From assembly GCF_025822765.1 (NCBI RefSeq), contig NZ_JACKUK010000042.1, positions 81,814-145,813 of the forward strand: a stretch of 64,000 nucleotides of DNA, written 5' to 3'. The stretch comes from Mycobacterium barrassiae. GTDB lineage: Bacteria; Actinomycetota; Actinomycetes; Mycobacteriales; Mycobacteriaceae. The notes below the pieces were generated by a model. That model ran no database searches. It was not told where the DNA came from and was given only the letters and a program-made list of their open reading frames with translations. The position numbers were made by a program, and so were the translations under genes. Shown here piece by piece: positions 8,850 to 17,366 of this stretch (the first letter of the stretch is position 1; each line of letters starts with the position of its first letter).

Positions 8850-8978
8850 CTACGCGGCAGGCTGTGCGGTCACCGGTTGGGTCTCTGCCAGGCAGTAGGC
8901 GCAGACCTGGGTCCCGAGCGTCGGATAACCGCATCCTCCGCACACATTGATGACAGCGGTTTCGTTCGCTTCAGGCAT
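8850..8978 (-). CDS. Small zinc-ribbon protein (42 aa)
   Basis: This short frame runs from ATG 8978 to TAG 8850. It encodes 42 residues with two CxxC pairs, C13/C16 in VCGGCGYP and C26/C29 in VCAYCLAE, the layout of a rubredoxin-like zinc knuckle. The composition is ordinary for the genome and the frame has no overlap with neighbours. The role is unknown. It may be an unannotated small protein, and the evidence is only the four-cysteine pattern and the free intergenic position. Confidence 0.6.
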   Translation of the reverse strand: MPEANETAVINVCGGCGYPTLGTQVCAYCLAETQPVTAQPAA

Positions 8979-9007
8979 GACGCTCTATTACCCCGTTCAA
9001 CACCAGC

Positions 9008-9478
9008 TCAACCTTTTCGAGTCCACAGACAATCGCCGCTCAGCTGCAGGTTGAACAGCCTCGGCGCAAACGTGACCTCGAGTGGTTCGCCCGCCGCCCC
9101 CTCGGCGACTTCCGGCGCAGAGAGAATACCTGGTTCGAGAACCGTCAGCTGCTCGGCGCGGCATCGGGTGTCCGCACTTCGCGGCGTCGCGATCCAGTCA
9201 CCGGACTGAACGTCGGAGTTACGAAGGCCCTCCCCGTGCAGCAGGATCGGCGGGCCGACGCTCAGCCAGCGGTCATTCGGTGACTGCGGGGTTGTTTCAG
9301 CCTGCCAGGTGCCGCCGGTGCAGAGCAGTGGCATTTTCGCGTCGGCGGGCCGCGTCGCCGCGCCGGTGGCATCCGGCGGGCACGGTGTGCCGGGGGCGGG
9401 GTCGGCAGCGGCGGTGCCGGTCGAGAGCGCGACGGCCAGGGCTGCGGCGGCGATTGCGACCGGGCGGTAAGCGGTCAT
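9008..9478 (-). CDS. Small secreted protein coupled to the DUF4185 protein
   Basis: This protein has 156 residues. The ATG at 9478 overlaps the stop of the upstream DUF4185 gene as ATGA, so the two are almost certainly co-translated. It has a signal peptide of about 26 residues ending TAAADPAPG, at least four cysteines (for example in GTPCPP and SGDCLW) and no domain I recognise. A secreted partner or accessory subunit of the surface DUF4185 protein is an inference from the coupling. The reading frame continues upstream only as a shadow. Confidence 0.75.
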   Translation of the reverse strand: MTAYRPVAIAAAALAVALSTGTAAADPAPGTPCPPDATGAATRPADAKMPLLCTGGTWQAETTPQSPNDRWLSVGPPILLHGEGLRNSDVQSGDWIATPRSADTRCRAEQLTVLEPGILSAPEVAEGAAGEPLEVTFAPRLFNLQLSGDCLWTRKG

Positions 9479-11772
9479 TTCACTTTGTCGAGGTCTGTCT
9501 TCATCAACATCACGTTGTACTCGGACCACAGCGACAGGTTCCAGTACAGCTCGGAGCCGGTCCCCTTGGTCGACGGCGACCACGGATGCATCATGGGCGC
9601 ATAGATTCCGCCGTTCTGCTGTTTCATCAAGACCTTGGGCCCCGACCAGCCGCCCTCCGGGCGGTCGGATGTCCGCATGATGATGCTGTTGTTCCGATCG
9701 GCGTGGAGCACAACGAACTTCTCGAGATGCTGGTTGTACTGAACCGACATCTCGCTGACTCCGCTGCCCGGGTTGACGTTCACGGCTCCGCACGCGCCGG
9801 GTGTCGTCGTCGTCTGGCCGAAGATCGCCGTCGCGGCCGCCGGATTGCCCTTCACCCACCGGGCTGGGGTGGCGCCGACGCCGTACCACCCGCCGGCGGT
9901 GCCGCCATTCCAATACTCGTACTTCGACAGATCGAGGATGTCGCGTTCTGGGACGCGGGCGACGTAGGCCGAACCCAGCCGACCGTTGGGTGTCCCGTAC
10001 GCGTAGACGTAACCGTCGCCGGGCCTGACGAACGCCATCTGCTGGAAATTCTGGTTACCGCTCCCCGGGGTGTTGTAGCGAACCGTCTGGGGCGCAACCG
10101 TCCATGTTTCGCCGTTGTCCTCGGAGTACGCGATCGCCGAGTAGTTTGTCGTCCATTGGCCTGGGGCGCCCCACTTGGTTACCGACATGAAGCTGATGTA
10201 CTGCGTCACCTCGTACTGGGTTCCCGGTGTCGGCACGGAGATGCCTGCGGTCGGAATCAACGTGATCCCCGCGGGTAGGCCGCTGGGGAAGATGATTTGC
10301 CGCGCCATGTACTGATAGGGCGCGTTCGGCGGGACATACGTCAGCGGTGATCCGCCAAAATCATTGCCGGTGAACCATTCTGGGTCGGTGAAGTCCAAGC
10401 CGTCGAAGAGGTCGGCGTCCACACTGCGGAACAGGACGTTCGGTCGCCAGTGGGTGCCTGCCGCCATGCCGCCGACGCCGAAGGTGTCACCGAAGGCGAT
10501 CAGAATCTGGTGTTCGTTGTACGGGGTGCTCAGATCGTCGACCATGCCGTTGTCCCACATGATGCCGAGATCGGTGCCCGTGACGCCGTAGTAGAACTGA
10601 GTATTGTTCGCCGGATTGTTCCCTGTGATCCAGTCCACGAATTGTGTTGAGACGCTGAGCCATTGGCCTGGCTGTGGGAAGACGGGCCGCACGGTTGGCG
10701 GAGGCGTCGCGAGCGCGAGGCTCATGGTCTGCGCGGAGGCGAGCGTCATCTCCTCCTCGGCGCCACCGGCGAGCGCATCGATGAAGGTGTCCAACTCGCG
10801 CCGGGCCACGGCGAGCAACGTCCAGGCGAGCGGGGCGGAGGGATCGATCGGTGTGTTGCCCGCAAGCGGGTTGAGCAGTGCGTCGACCACATCGGACACG
10901 ACTTCCACTGCGGCCGTCAACAGATCGGGCTCGTCGGTGGCGTCTTCGGTTTCGGTGACCTCGACGAGGTCTTCCGTCGTCTGCGCGGCCATCTCCGGTG
11001 ACAGATTCAGCGGACCCGATGCGGCGAGAGTGCGGGCGTCGACGAATACCGCGACGTCCTTGACGTCCTGGTTGACCGAGCCGGGGTCGGTCGACGACTG
11101 GACGGTCAGCGCTGTCGTGGTGCTGCCCGGCTGTGTCGTCGGTGACGTAGCGGGATCATGGTCCGAACCCTTGGTATCGACAGGCTTGGTGTCGACGGGC
11201 GGGACCGTTTCGTTCTCGGTCTCGTCGTCCTGCTTGGTCTCGTCCTCGACGACGGGCTGTGTGGCTGTTTCTTCCTCGGTTTCTTTCTCGACTTCTTCCT
11301 GGCCGCTCGCAAGCTCGGTCTGCTTGCCGGGCTCCTCGGTCTTGGACGGCTCGGATTCCTTTTCGTCCTTCTTGACTTCGTCGTTTACGTCGGATGTCTT
11401 CGATCCGGAGCTACTCAGCGTGCCGGTATTGGTCTGGGCGCTCACCTGCCCCGGTTCGGCGGCCCGCCGCGTCTCGTTCTGCGTCCCGGTGGCACCTGCG
11501 CCGTCGTCGCTCTTGTCCGTCTTGTCGCTCTTGTCGGTCGCATCGGAAGTAGTGACCGGCGACGTATCCACCTTCGATTCATTGGAGGTGGTCGTCGTGC
11601 CGGTTGACGCGCCCGTCGTCGACCCGGTGCTGGTCGAGGAATCCGTCGACGATGTCGACGATGAATCCGTGGTGTCCGCGGTGGCAACCCCGGGGCTCAT
11701 GGCGATCGCCGTGCCGACGCCTAACGCAAAGGCCAGCCCTCCGACGCGCCCGATATAGCTGGCAGGTCCCAT
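9475..11772 (-). CDS. Secreted DUF4185 (GH183-type) protein with long acidic Ser/Thr region
   Basis: From ATG 11772, with AAGGGA just upstream, it encodes 765 residues. A signal peptide of about 32 residues (ending GVATA) leads into roughly 200 residues of Ser/Thr/Asp/Glu/Lys-rich low complexity. A connecting region follows, then a DUF4185 domain from about residue 390 to the end (PGQWLSVSTQFVDWITG, ILIAFGDTFG, WSGPKVL). DUF4185 has been linked to endo-D-arabinanase activity (family GH183), so action on arabinogalactan or lipoarabinomannan is plausible. The low-complexity arm probably spans the cell wall. It is translationally coupled to the next small secreted gene. Confidence 0.88.
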   Translation of the reverse strand: MGPASYIGRVGGLAFALGVGTAIAMSPGVATADTTDSSSTSSTDSSTSTGSTTGASTGTTTTSNESKVDTSPVTTSDATDKSDKTDKSDDGAGATGTQNETRRAAEPGQVSAQTNTGTLSSSGSKTSDVNDEVKKDEKESEPSKTEEPGKQTELASGQEEVEKETEEETATQPVVEDETKQDDETENETVPPVDTKPVDTKGSDHDPATSPTTQPGSTTTALTVQSSTDPGSVNQDVKDVAVFVDARTLAASGPLNLSPEMAAQTTEDLVEVTETEDATDEPDLLTAAVEVVSDVVDALLNPLAGNTPIDPSAPLAWTLLAVARRELDTFIDALAGGAEEEMTLASAQTMSLALATPPPTVRPVFPQPGQWLSVSTQFVDWITGNNPANNTQFYYGVTGTDLGIMWDNGMVDDLSTPYNEHQILIAFGDTFGVGGMAAGTHWRPNVLFRSVDADLFDGLDFTDPEWFTGNDFGGSPLTYVPPNAPYQYMARQIIFPSGLPAGITLIPTAGISVPTPGTQYEVTQYISFMSVTKWGAPGQWTTNYSAIAYSEDNGETWTVAPQTVRYNTPGSGNQNFQQMAFVRPGDGYVYAYGTPNGRLGSAYVARVPERDILDLSKYEYWNGGTAGGWYGVGATPARWVKGNPAAATAIFGQTTTTPGACGAVNVNPGSGVSEMSVQYNQHLEKFVVLHADRNNSIIMRTSDRPEGGWSGPKVLMKQQNGGIYAPMMHPWSPSTKGTGSELYWNLSLWSEYNVMLMKTDLDKVK

Positions 11773-11938
11773 GCCATCCCTTTCAAAACATGGTCCCCCG
11801 ACCCGTGAAGCAATTAGATAGCACAGCGGCCGCTTGCGCAGCAAAATGAGGCAAACGTCCCAAAATTCACATTGGCCCCTGTGGGCTTGATCTTGGTGGC
11901 GTTTTGTCGAGGAGCTCAGACGTCGTGCTTTGTCCTGG

Positions 11939-12307
11939 CTAAGGCATCAAGCCCGCGTCACGCAGGGCATCCTCATACAGGCCGAACGCGTATTGCAGCC
12001 CGTCTCCGACCCACGCCTCGACGATCCCCACGTTGTCGGCGATAGCTTGGACCTGGAACGCGTACGACTCGAACTGCTTGTCCTGATGCAGGCTTTCTAT
12101 CTGCTGCCGGGTGCCCTGGATGAGAACGAATCCCCCTAGTTCGTTGCTCTGCGGCTTGAGCACCGCGGCGTCGAATCGCTCGATCCTGCCCTCGCGCACG
12201 AGGTCCTGCAGGTAGCCGGTCAGCTTGTCCTTCAGGAATTCGAGGGCTTGCGTTTCACGGCCCCGCGTGGGGATCCCCCACACCACCCAGACGCCCGCTT
12301 CTGCCAT
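11939..12307 (-). CDS. Conserved hypothetical protein (122 aa)
   Basis: This is a soluble protein of 122 residues starting MAEAGVWVVWGIPTRGRE. The mix of strands and helices (GGFVLIQGTRQQIESLHQD, IVEAWVGDG) resembles a dimeric alpha-beta barrel of the ABM/YCII type, but I cannot name the family. There is no signal peptide or membrane segment. It is divergent from the MFS gene, with 42 bases between starts, so the two may share a control region. Longer frames upstream are antisense to the transporter. Confidence 0.75.
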   Translation of the reverse strand: MAEAGVWVVWGIPTRGRETQALEFLKDKLTGYLQDLVREGRIERFDAAVLKPQSNELGGFVLIQGTRQQIESLHQDKQFESYAFQVQAIADNVGIVEAWVGDGLQYAFGLYEDALRDAGLMP

Positions 12308-12349
12308 GGCTCTCCTTCTACACCCCGACGTTGCATTCAGTCGCGTGAC

Positions 12350-13648
12350 ATGCGGAACGCAATCTGTGAAGCTTCCGCGGTGACGCTTGTCGATGACACG
12401 CTGACGCCCCACAGCACGCGTCGGGCCTGGGCGGCCGTCGTGCTGCTCGCGGTCGTCGGCACGCTCAACTACGCCGACCGCTTTCTGCCGGCGGTGCTGG
12501 CCGAGCCGATCAAGAACGACCTGGCGTTGTCGGACACCGCAATCGGCGTCATCAACGGGTTCTGGTTTCTGGCCGTCTACGCGGTGCTCGGCCTGGTGAT
12601 CGCGCGGCTCGCGGACCGTGGCGCCTTCGGCCTGGTGATCTCGAGCTGTCTGACCCTGTGGGGCACCATGACGATGCTCGGCGGGGCGGTCCAGTCGGCA
12701 TTCCAACTCGCGCTCACCAGGATTGGCGTCGCGGTGGGAGAAGCGGGCAGCACGCCGGCGGCGCACGCCTACGTGGCGCGAAATTTCGCACCGGAGCGCC
12801 GCGCCGCCCCGCTGGCCGTCATCACCCTCGCGATTCCGTTGGCCAGCGCCGCCAGCCTGCTTGGTGGCGGGCTGCTCGCGCAGACGCTGGGGTGGCGAAC
12901 GGCGTTCGTGTTGATGGGTGCGATCAGTGTCGTGTTCGCACCGCTGGTGCTCGTTGTCCTCGGACGCCGTCAGTCGATGCCGGTGGTCGAGCCCGCCGAC
13001 AGTGTGGTGCAGACGCGCAAGGCGTTGGATCTCCTTAAGAAGTCGAGCTTCCTGGCCGTCGTCCTCGGCGCCGCATTCATCTCGTTCGCGGGCTACTCGC
13101 TGACCACCTTCGCCCCTGCCTACCTGATGCGAACGCGCGGGATGTCACTCGGCGACATGGGTCTGCAATACGGTCTCGCCAGCGGCCTGACCGGGATCGC
13201 CAGCCTCCTGATCGTGGGACGTGTCGCGGACCGCCTTTCCGCCAGGGATCCTCGATGGTCGCTGTGGCTGGTGGCCGCGATGACCGCTGCGATGATCCCG
13301 TTCTCGGTTCTGGCGTTCCTGGTGGAAAGCCGGGTGCTGTGTATCTGGTTCATCGCGTTGAGCTACGTCGTCGGCACGGCGTACATGGCACCGTCGATCG
13401 CCGCGATACAGCGGCTGGCGCGTGTGGAGGAGCGCGCGACGGCGTCGGCGATCTTCCTGTTCTTCGGCGCCATGGTCGGATCGGCGGGGCCGTATCTCAC
13501 CGGGGTCATCAGCGACGCGCTCAAGGCCGACCTCGGCGCCATGTCTCTGGGGCGCGCGCTGTTGATCGTTCCGGTGGCGCAGGTGGTCGCAATCGTCTGC
13601 TATCTCGTGGCGAGCCAACGCTTCTTGCGCGAGATCGTCGACAGGTAG
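12350..13648 (+). CDS. MFS transporter
   Basis: It encodes about 432 residues with twelve predicted membrane helices. The loop 2-3 signature is IARLADRG, and the first helix contains TLNYADRFLPAVL, typical of the MHS/ACS-like and sugar-phosphate/spinster group. The ATG at 12350 or the GTG at 12380 could start it; neither has a strong ribosome site. The substrate cannot be told. It ends 10 bases before the MDR reductase gene on the same strand, so the two may be an operon that imports and reduces one compound. Confidence 0.88.
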   Translation: MRNAICEASAVTLVDDTLTPHSTRRAWAAVVLLAVVGTLNYADRFLPAVLAEPIKNDLALSDTAIGVINGFWFLAVYAVLGLVIARLADRGAFGLVISSCLTLWGTMTMLGGAVQSAFQLALTRIGVAVGEAGSTPAAHAYVARNFAPERRAAPLAVITLAIPLASAASLLGGGLLAQTLGWRTAFVLMGAISVVFAPLVLVVLGRRQSMPVVEPADSVVQTRKALDLLKKSSFLAVVLGAAFISFAGYSLTTFAPAYLMRTRGMSLGDMGLQYGLASGLTGIASLLIVGRVADRLSARDPRWSLWLVAAMTAAMIPFSVLAFLVESRVLCIWFIALSYVVGTAYMAPSIAAIQRLARVEERATASAIFLFFGAMVGSAGPYLTGVISDALKADLGAMSLGRALLIVPVAQVVAIVCYLVASQRFLREIVDR

Positions 13649-13658
13649 TTTCACGGAC

Positions 13659-14681
13659 GTGGCTGAGCTGATGAACCGTCAGATCCTGTTGCGACGCCGA
13701 CCGACCGGATTGGTCGCACCCGGGGACACGGAGTTGGTCACCGCCCCCGCGCCCGAGCCCGCTGAAGGGGAGGCGCTTGTCCGCACCACCTATGTGGGCA
13801 TCGACGCGGCCGCGCGCACCTGGCTGAACGACCAGCCGGGTTATCTGCCACCGGTGCAGATCGGCGAGGTCATCCGCGCGGCGGGCATCGGGGAGGTCGT
13901 GGCATCGCGCTGCGACGCGTATGCCGTCGGCGACATCGTCACGACGCTGACCGGGTTTCAGGAGTACGTCATCTGCCGCGACGACATCTTCACCACACCG
14001 GTGCCAGGGCCCCGGGACGAGGTCGACCAGCTCGCGGTGATGTCGGTGTACGGGCCGACGGGTGCCACGGCGTACTTCGGGATGGTCGGCATCGGCAAGC
14101 CGAAGGAGGGCGAGACCGTGGTGGTCTCCGCCGCCGCGGGAGCGACGGGGTCGGTGGCCGGACAGATCGCCAAGATCGCGGGCGCACGCGTGGTGGGGAT
14201 CGCGGGCGGTCCTGAGAAGTGCAAGGCGGTGGTCGAGGACTTTGGTTTCGATGCGTGCATCGACTACCGCGCGGACGACATCAAGGCCGCTCTGAAAAAG
14301 CACTGCCCCCGCGGAGTCGACGTCTATTTCGACAACGTCGGCGGGCCGATACTGGACGCCGTGCTCGGCCGTCTCGCCCCGAAGGCGCGGGTGGTGTTGT
14401 GCGGCGTCATATCCAGTTATCTGACCGGTGAGCATCCCGGTCCCGCGAATTACGTGAATTTGCTGGCGAAGACGGCGACGATGCAGGGTTTCAACGCGCT
14501 CGACGAGTGGGGCAGGTTCGAGGAGGCGTTCGGCCCGCTGCGCCAGTGGGAGGCCGAAGGCAAGCTCGTGCATCGGCAAACGATCTATGAAGGCATCGAA
14601 TCATGCGTCGACGCGATGAACGGGTTGTTCACCGGTGCGAACATCGGCAAGATGCTCGTGAAGATCAGCGATCCGACCTAG
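13659..14681 (+). CDS. NADP-dependent medium-chain reductase (leukotriene B4 12-hydroxydehydrogenase/CurA-like)
   Basis: This 340-residue zinc-free MDR protein has the NADP loop AAAGATGSVAGQIAK and the family end signature SYLTGEHPGPANYVNLL. Such enzymes reduce alpha,beta-unsaturated ketones, aldehydes or prostaglandin-like substrates. The start is GTG 13659, with ATG 13671 (MNRQILL) as a good alternative because homologues begin near there. It follows the MFS gene by 10 bases and precedes a cutinase gene. Confidence 0.92.
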   Translation: MAELMNRQILLRRRPTGLVAPGDTELVTAPAPEPAEGEALVRTTYVGIDAAARTWLNDQPGYLPPVQIGEVIRAAGIGEVVASRCDAYAVGDIVTTLTGFQEYVICRDDIFTTPVPGPRDEVDQLAVMSVYGPTGATAYFGMVGIGKPKEGETVVVSAAAGATGSVAGQIAKIAGARVVGIAGGPEKCKAVVEDFGFDACIDYRADDIKAALKKHCPRGVDVYFDNVGGPILDAVLGRLAPKARVVLCGVISSYLTGEHPGPANYVNLLAKTATMQGFNALDEWGRFEEAFGPLRQWEAEGKLVHRQTIYEGIESCVDAMNGLFTGANIGKMLVKISDPT

Positions 14682-14719
14682 ACCTGAATACCCACGGACG
14701 AAAGGGGGTACAGAGGATC

Positions 14720-15424
14720 ATGATCTCCAGCGTCCTACGTTTGCTCGGCGTGGCCGTCACCTCCGTTGCGGCTGCGTTCATCGCACCGGTCCCGTTCGCC
14801 GCCGCACAGGGCTGTCCCGATGTCGAAGTGATCTTCGCCCGGGGCACCGCCGAGCCACCCGGCGTGGGCGGAGTGGGTCAGGCCTTCGTCGACGCACTAC
14901 GAGCGCAGGCCGCGCCGCGGTCGGTCAACGTCTATCCGGTCAACTACGCCGCGAGCAGTGACTTCGGCGATCGCATCGCGTTCGCCAGGACGGTCGTGGA
15001 CGGCATCCGCGACGCCGGTCTGCACGTCGAATCCACGGCGGCGAACTGTCCCGACACCAGGATCGTGCTGGGCGGGTTCTCCCAGGGCGCTGCCCTGGCC
15101 GGCTATGTGACGTCGGCGGAGATCCCCGACGAGGTGCCCGCCGAGTATCGCGAGTTCATACCCAATCCGATGCCGTCCGACGTGGCCGAGCACGTGGCTG
15201 CAGTGGTCCTGATCGGCCTGCCGTCACCCGAGTTCATGAGCAGCGTCGGCGCACCGCCCATCACGATCGGACCCTCCTACGCCGACAAGACGTTGAAGCT
15301 GTGCGCGCCGGACGACACCATCTGCAACGGCGCCGCCCCCGGACCGCCCAGCTGGGCCCACGCGATGTACGGCGTCAACGGCAGCACGAACGAGGCAGCG
15401 GCGTACGCAGTGCAACGCCTCTAG
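14720..15424 (+). CDS. Secreted cutinase family esterase
   Basis: It has 234 residues from ATG 14720 with purine-rich AAAGGGGG and AGAGG upstream. The signal peptide ends near residue 29 (PFAAA). The fold is that of mycobacterial cutinase-like proteins: C32, nucleophile S121 in GGFSQGA, a late Asp in CAPDDTIC and the His in SWAHAMY. The family hydrolyses medium-chain esters, triacylglycerol, phospholipids or polyester. It is a paralogue of the cutinase at 17363-18064 and faces the P450 gene tail to tail with 6 bases between stops. Confidence 0.93.
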   Translation: MISSVLRLLGVAVTSVAAAFIAPVPFAAAQGCPDVEVIFARGTAEPPGVGGVGQAFVDALRAQAAPRSVNVYPVNYAASSDFGDRIAFARTVVDGIRDAGLHVESTAANCPDTRIVLGGFSQGAALAGYVTSAEIPDEVPAEYREFIPNPMPSDVAEHVAAVVLIGLPSPEFMSSVGAPPITIGPSYADKTLKLCAPDDTICNGAAPGPPSWAHAMYGVNGSTNEAAAYAVQRL

Positions 15425-15430
15425 GCGGGG

Positions 15431-16648
15431 TCACCAGGTGACGGGCAGCTCCTGCATGCCGTAGATGCCGGCCTCGCCCTTGAACCTCAGTTCGTCGACG
15501 GCGACCGCCAGGCACAACCCGGGCACCCGGCGAGCCAGCGTCGCGAATGCGATCTGCATCTCGACGCGGGCGAGGTTCGCGCCGATGCACTGGTGCACGC
15601 CGTAACCGAAACCCAAGTGCCCGCGCGCGTTTCGATCGCCGTCGAGCACGTCAGGACTCTCGACGAAGGCCGGGTCCCAGTTGCCTGCCGGGATGTTCAT
15701 CACCAGAAAGTCACCCGCTCGGATGTGCTGACCGCCGAGGACGAGGTCTTCGGTGGCGACCCGGTCCACCTGACTGTGGACGATGGCGAGATAGCGCATC
15801 AGTTCTTCGATGATGTTGGCGATGACGGACGGGTCGTCGGTGTGGCCGAGCCGCTTGAACAACTCCGGATGTTCCAGCAACGCAAGCGTTCCCAGCGCGA
15901 TCATGTTCGCGGTGGTCTCATGCCCGGCCTGCATCATGATCGCCCCGGTGACCGTCGCGGTCTCGGCGCTGATGTCGCCGGTGAGCACGTGGTCGATGAC
16001 GAGGCGGCCGAGCAGGTCGTCGCCCGGTTCCCGCTTCTTGCGCTCGACCAACTCGCCGATGTAAGCGAACATCGCCCCGAACGCCTGCGCCTTCTCCTCA
16101 TCTGAGGCATGGACGTCCAACCCCACCGTCGTGTGGTGGTGGAACAGTCCCAGGTCGTCGTCGGGCACCCCGAGCAGATGTGCGATGACCAGTGACGGCA
16201 CCGGTAACGCGAAGGTGCGCACCAGATCGGCAGGCGGTCCGGCATCGAGCATCCGGTCGAGATAGGAGTCGACAATCTGCTGGATCTGCGGCCGCATACC
16301 GTCGACCCGCCGAAAGGTGAAGTCTCGGGTGAGCATTCGCCGAATGCGATGGTGCTCGGGATCGTCCACGCGCGCAAACATCACGGGGGTGTTGTTGTCG
16401 CTGTCCTTCGGCAACATCCCCGCCGGAATGGTTTCAGCCGAGAGCCGCGGGTCGACCAGTGCGGCCCTGATGTCCTCGTACCGGCTGACCACCCAGGTCG
16501 GCTTGCCCTGATACATCGCCCGGCGCAGACCCGGTTCCTCGCGCCACTGCGTGAACTCCGCAGGCGGATGCAATGGGCACGACGCCGAGCGGGCCGCGGG
16601 GATGGCGGGGAGGTCGGACTCCGTCGCCTCGGAAGTCGTTGTTGTCAC
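15431..16648 (-). CDS. Cytochrome P450 (CYP105/107-like)
   Basis: This 405-residue P450 has I-helix AGHETT (241-246), ExxR within EELMR (281-285) and haem loop FGYGVHQCIG with C354. The FGYGVHQCIGANLAR segment resembles actinobacterial CYP105-type enzymes that oxidise xenobiotics and macrolides, but the family number is a guess. It diverges from a TetR gene across 91 bases containing a palindrome, so TetR repression is likely. Confidence 0.94.
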   Translation of the reverse strand: MTTTTSEATESDLPAIPAARSASCPLHPPAEFTQWREEPGLRRAMYQGKPTWVVSRYEDIRAALVDPRLSAETIPAGMLPKDSDNNTPVMFARVDDPEHHRIRRMLTRDFTFRRVDGMRPQIQQIVDSYLDRMLDAGPPADLVRTFALPVPSLVIAHLLGVPDDDLGLFHHHTTVGLDVHASDEEKAQAFGAMFAYIGELVERKKREPGDDLLGRLVIDHVLTGDISAETATVTGAIMMQAGHETTANMIALGTLALLEHPELFKRLGHTDDPSVIANIIEELMRYLAIVHSQVDRVATEDLVLGGQHIRAGDFLVMNIPAGNWDPAFVESPDVLDGDRNARGHLGFGYGVHQCIGANLARVEMQIAFATLARRVPGLCLAVAVDELRFKGEAGIYGMQELPVTW

Positions 16649-16713
16649 CGGCGTTTCCCATTAAATGTCAGAAGCCTGCCAATTAGCCAGAGCGTAAATC
16701 GCAAGGGAGTGTC

Positions 16714-16734
16714 AGTCAACTGTCAGTTAGACTG
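16714..16734. promoter_or_regulatory. Probable TetR operator between P450 and TetR genes
   Basis: The core AACTGTCAGTT is a perfect inverted repeat about a central T (16718-16728). The flanks AGTC and GACT extend the symmetry with one unpaired base. It lies 6 bases before the tetR ATG at 16740 and within 80 bases of the P450 start, as expected for autorepression plus target control. The cognate protein is inferred from position only. Confidence 0.6.
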
Positions 16735-16739
16735 GGCCG

Positions 16740-17366
16740 ATGCCTGCGGTAGCCGACCGGCCGCTGCGCGCCGACGCAGCGCGCAATGCCGAGCGCATCC
16801 TCCGCGCGGCGCGTGACGTCTATGCCGAACTGGGAGCCGACGCGCCGCTGGAGGCCATCGCCCGTCGGGCAGGCGTCGGCGAGCGGACGCTGTATCGACG
16901 GTTCCCGACGAAAGGCGACTTGATCAGCGCCGCGCTGGACCAGAGCATCGCCGAAGACCTCACGCCTGTGATCGAGAAGGCCCGTGCCGACAAGGACGCG
17001 ATGCGGGGACTCGTCACGTTGATCGAGGCGGCGATCTCTCTCGGCGCCCGCGAACACCATCTGCTGACCGCGGCGCGGCGGGCCGGCTCGCTGCGGTCCG
17101 ACGTCTCCGCCGAGCTGAACGACGCGCTGGCCGAACTCACCGCCCGTGGCCGAGACGCGGGGGTGATCCGCCCCGACGTGGTCAGCGACGACCTGCCCCG
17201 CTTCATCGCGATGCTCTACACCGTGCTGCTGACGATGGATTCCGACGGCGACGGCTGGCGACGCTACGTCGCCCTGCTCATCGACTCAATATCCACCGGT
17301 CCGCGGCGGAGGCTGCCGCGAGCGGTGCCGCTGCGGTTCGAGCCCTCGTCGACCACGTGGCTTTAA
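16740..17366 (+). CDS. TetR family regulator, divergent from P450
   Basis: This 208-residue TetR protein has the N-terminal helix-turn-helix around residues 15-60 (RILRAARDVYAELGADAPL, then AIARRAGVGERTLYRRFPTK). Its ligand domain resembles that of the broad TetR_C group found beside monooxygenases. The palindrome just before its start suggests autoregulation and control of the P450. Its stop overlaps that of the second cutinase gene by 4 bases in a tail-to-tail arrangement. Confidence 0.93.
   Translation: MPAVADRPLRADAARNAERILRAARDVYAELGADAPLEAIARRAGVGERTLYRRFPTKGDLISAALDQSIAEDLTPVIEKARADKDAMRGLVTLIEAAISLGAREHHLLTAARRAGSLRSDVSAELNDALAELTARGRDAGVIRPDVVSDDLPRFIAMLYTVLLTMDSDGDGWRRYVALLIDSISTGPRRRLPRAVPLRFEPSSTTWL

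Noticed and set aside
10604-11758. A 384-residue plus-strand frame rich in Ser and Val
   Set aside because: It is the reverse reading of the acidic Ser/Thr region of the DUF4185 protein, and the minus strand has the signal peptide and domain.
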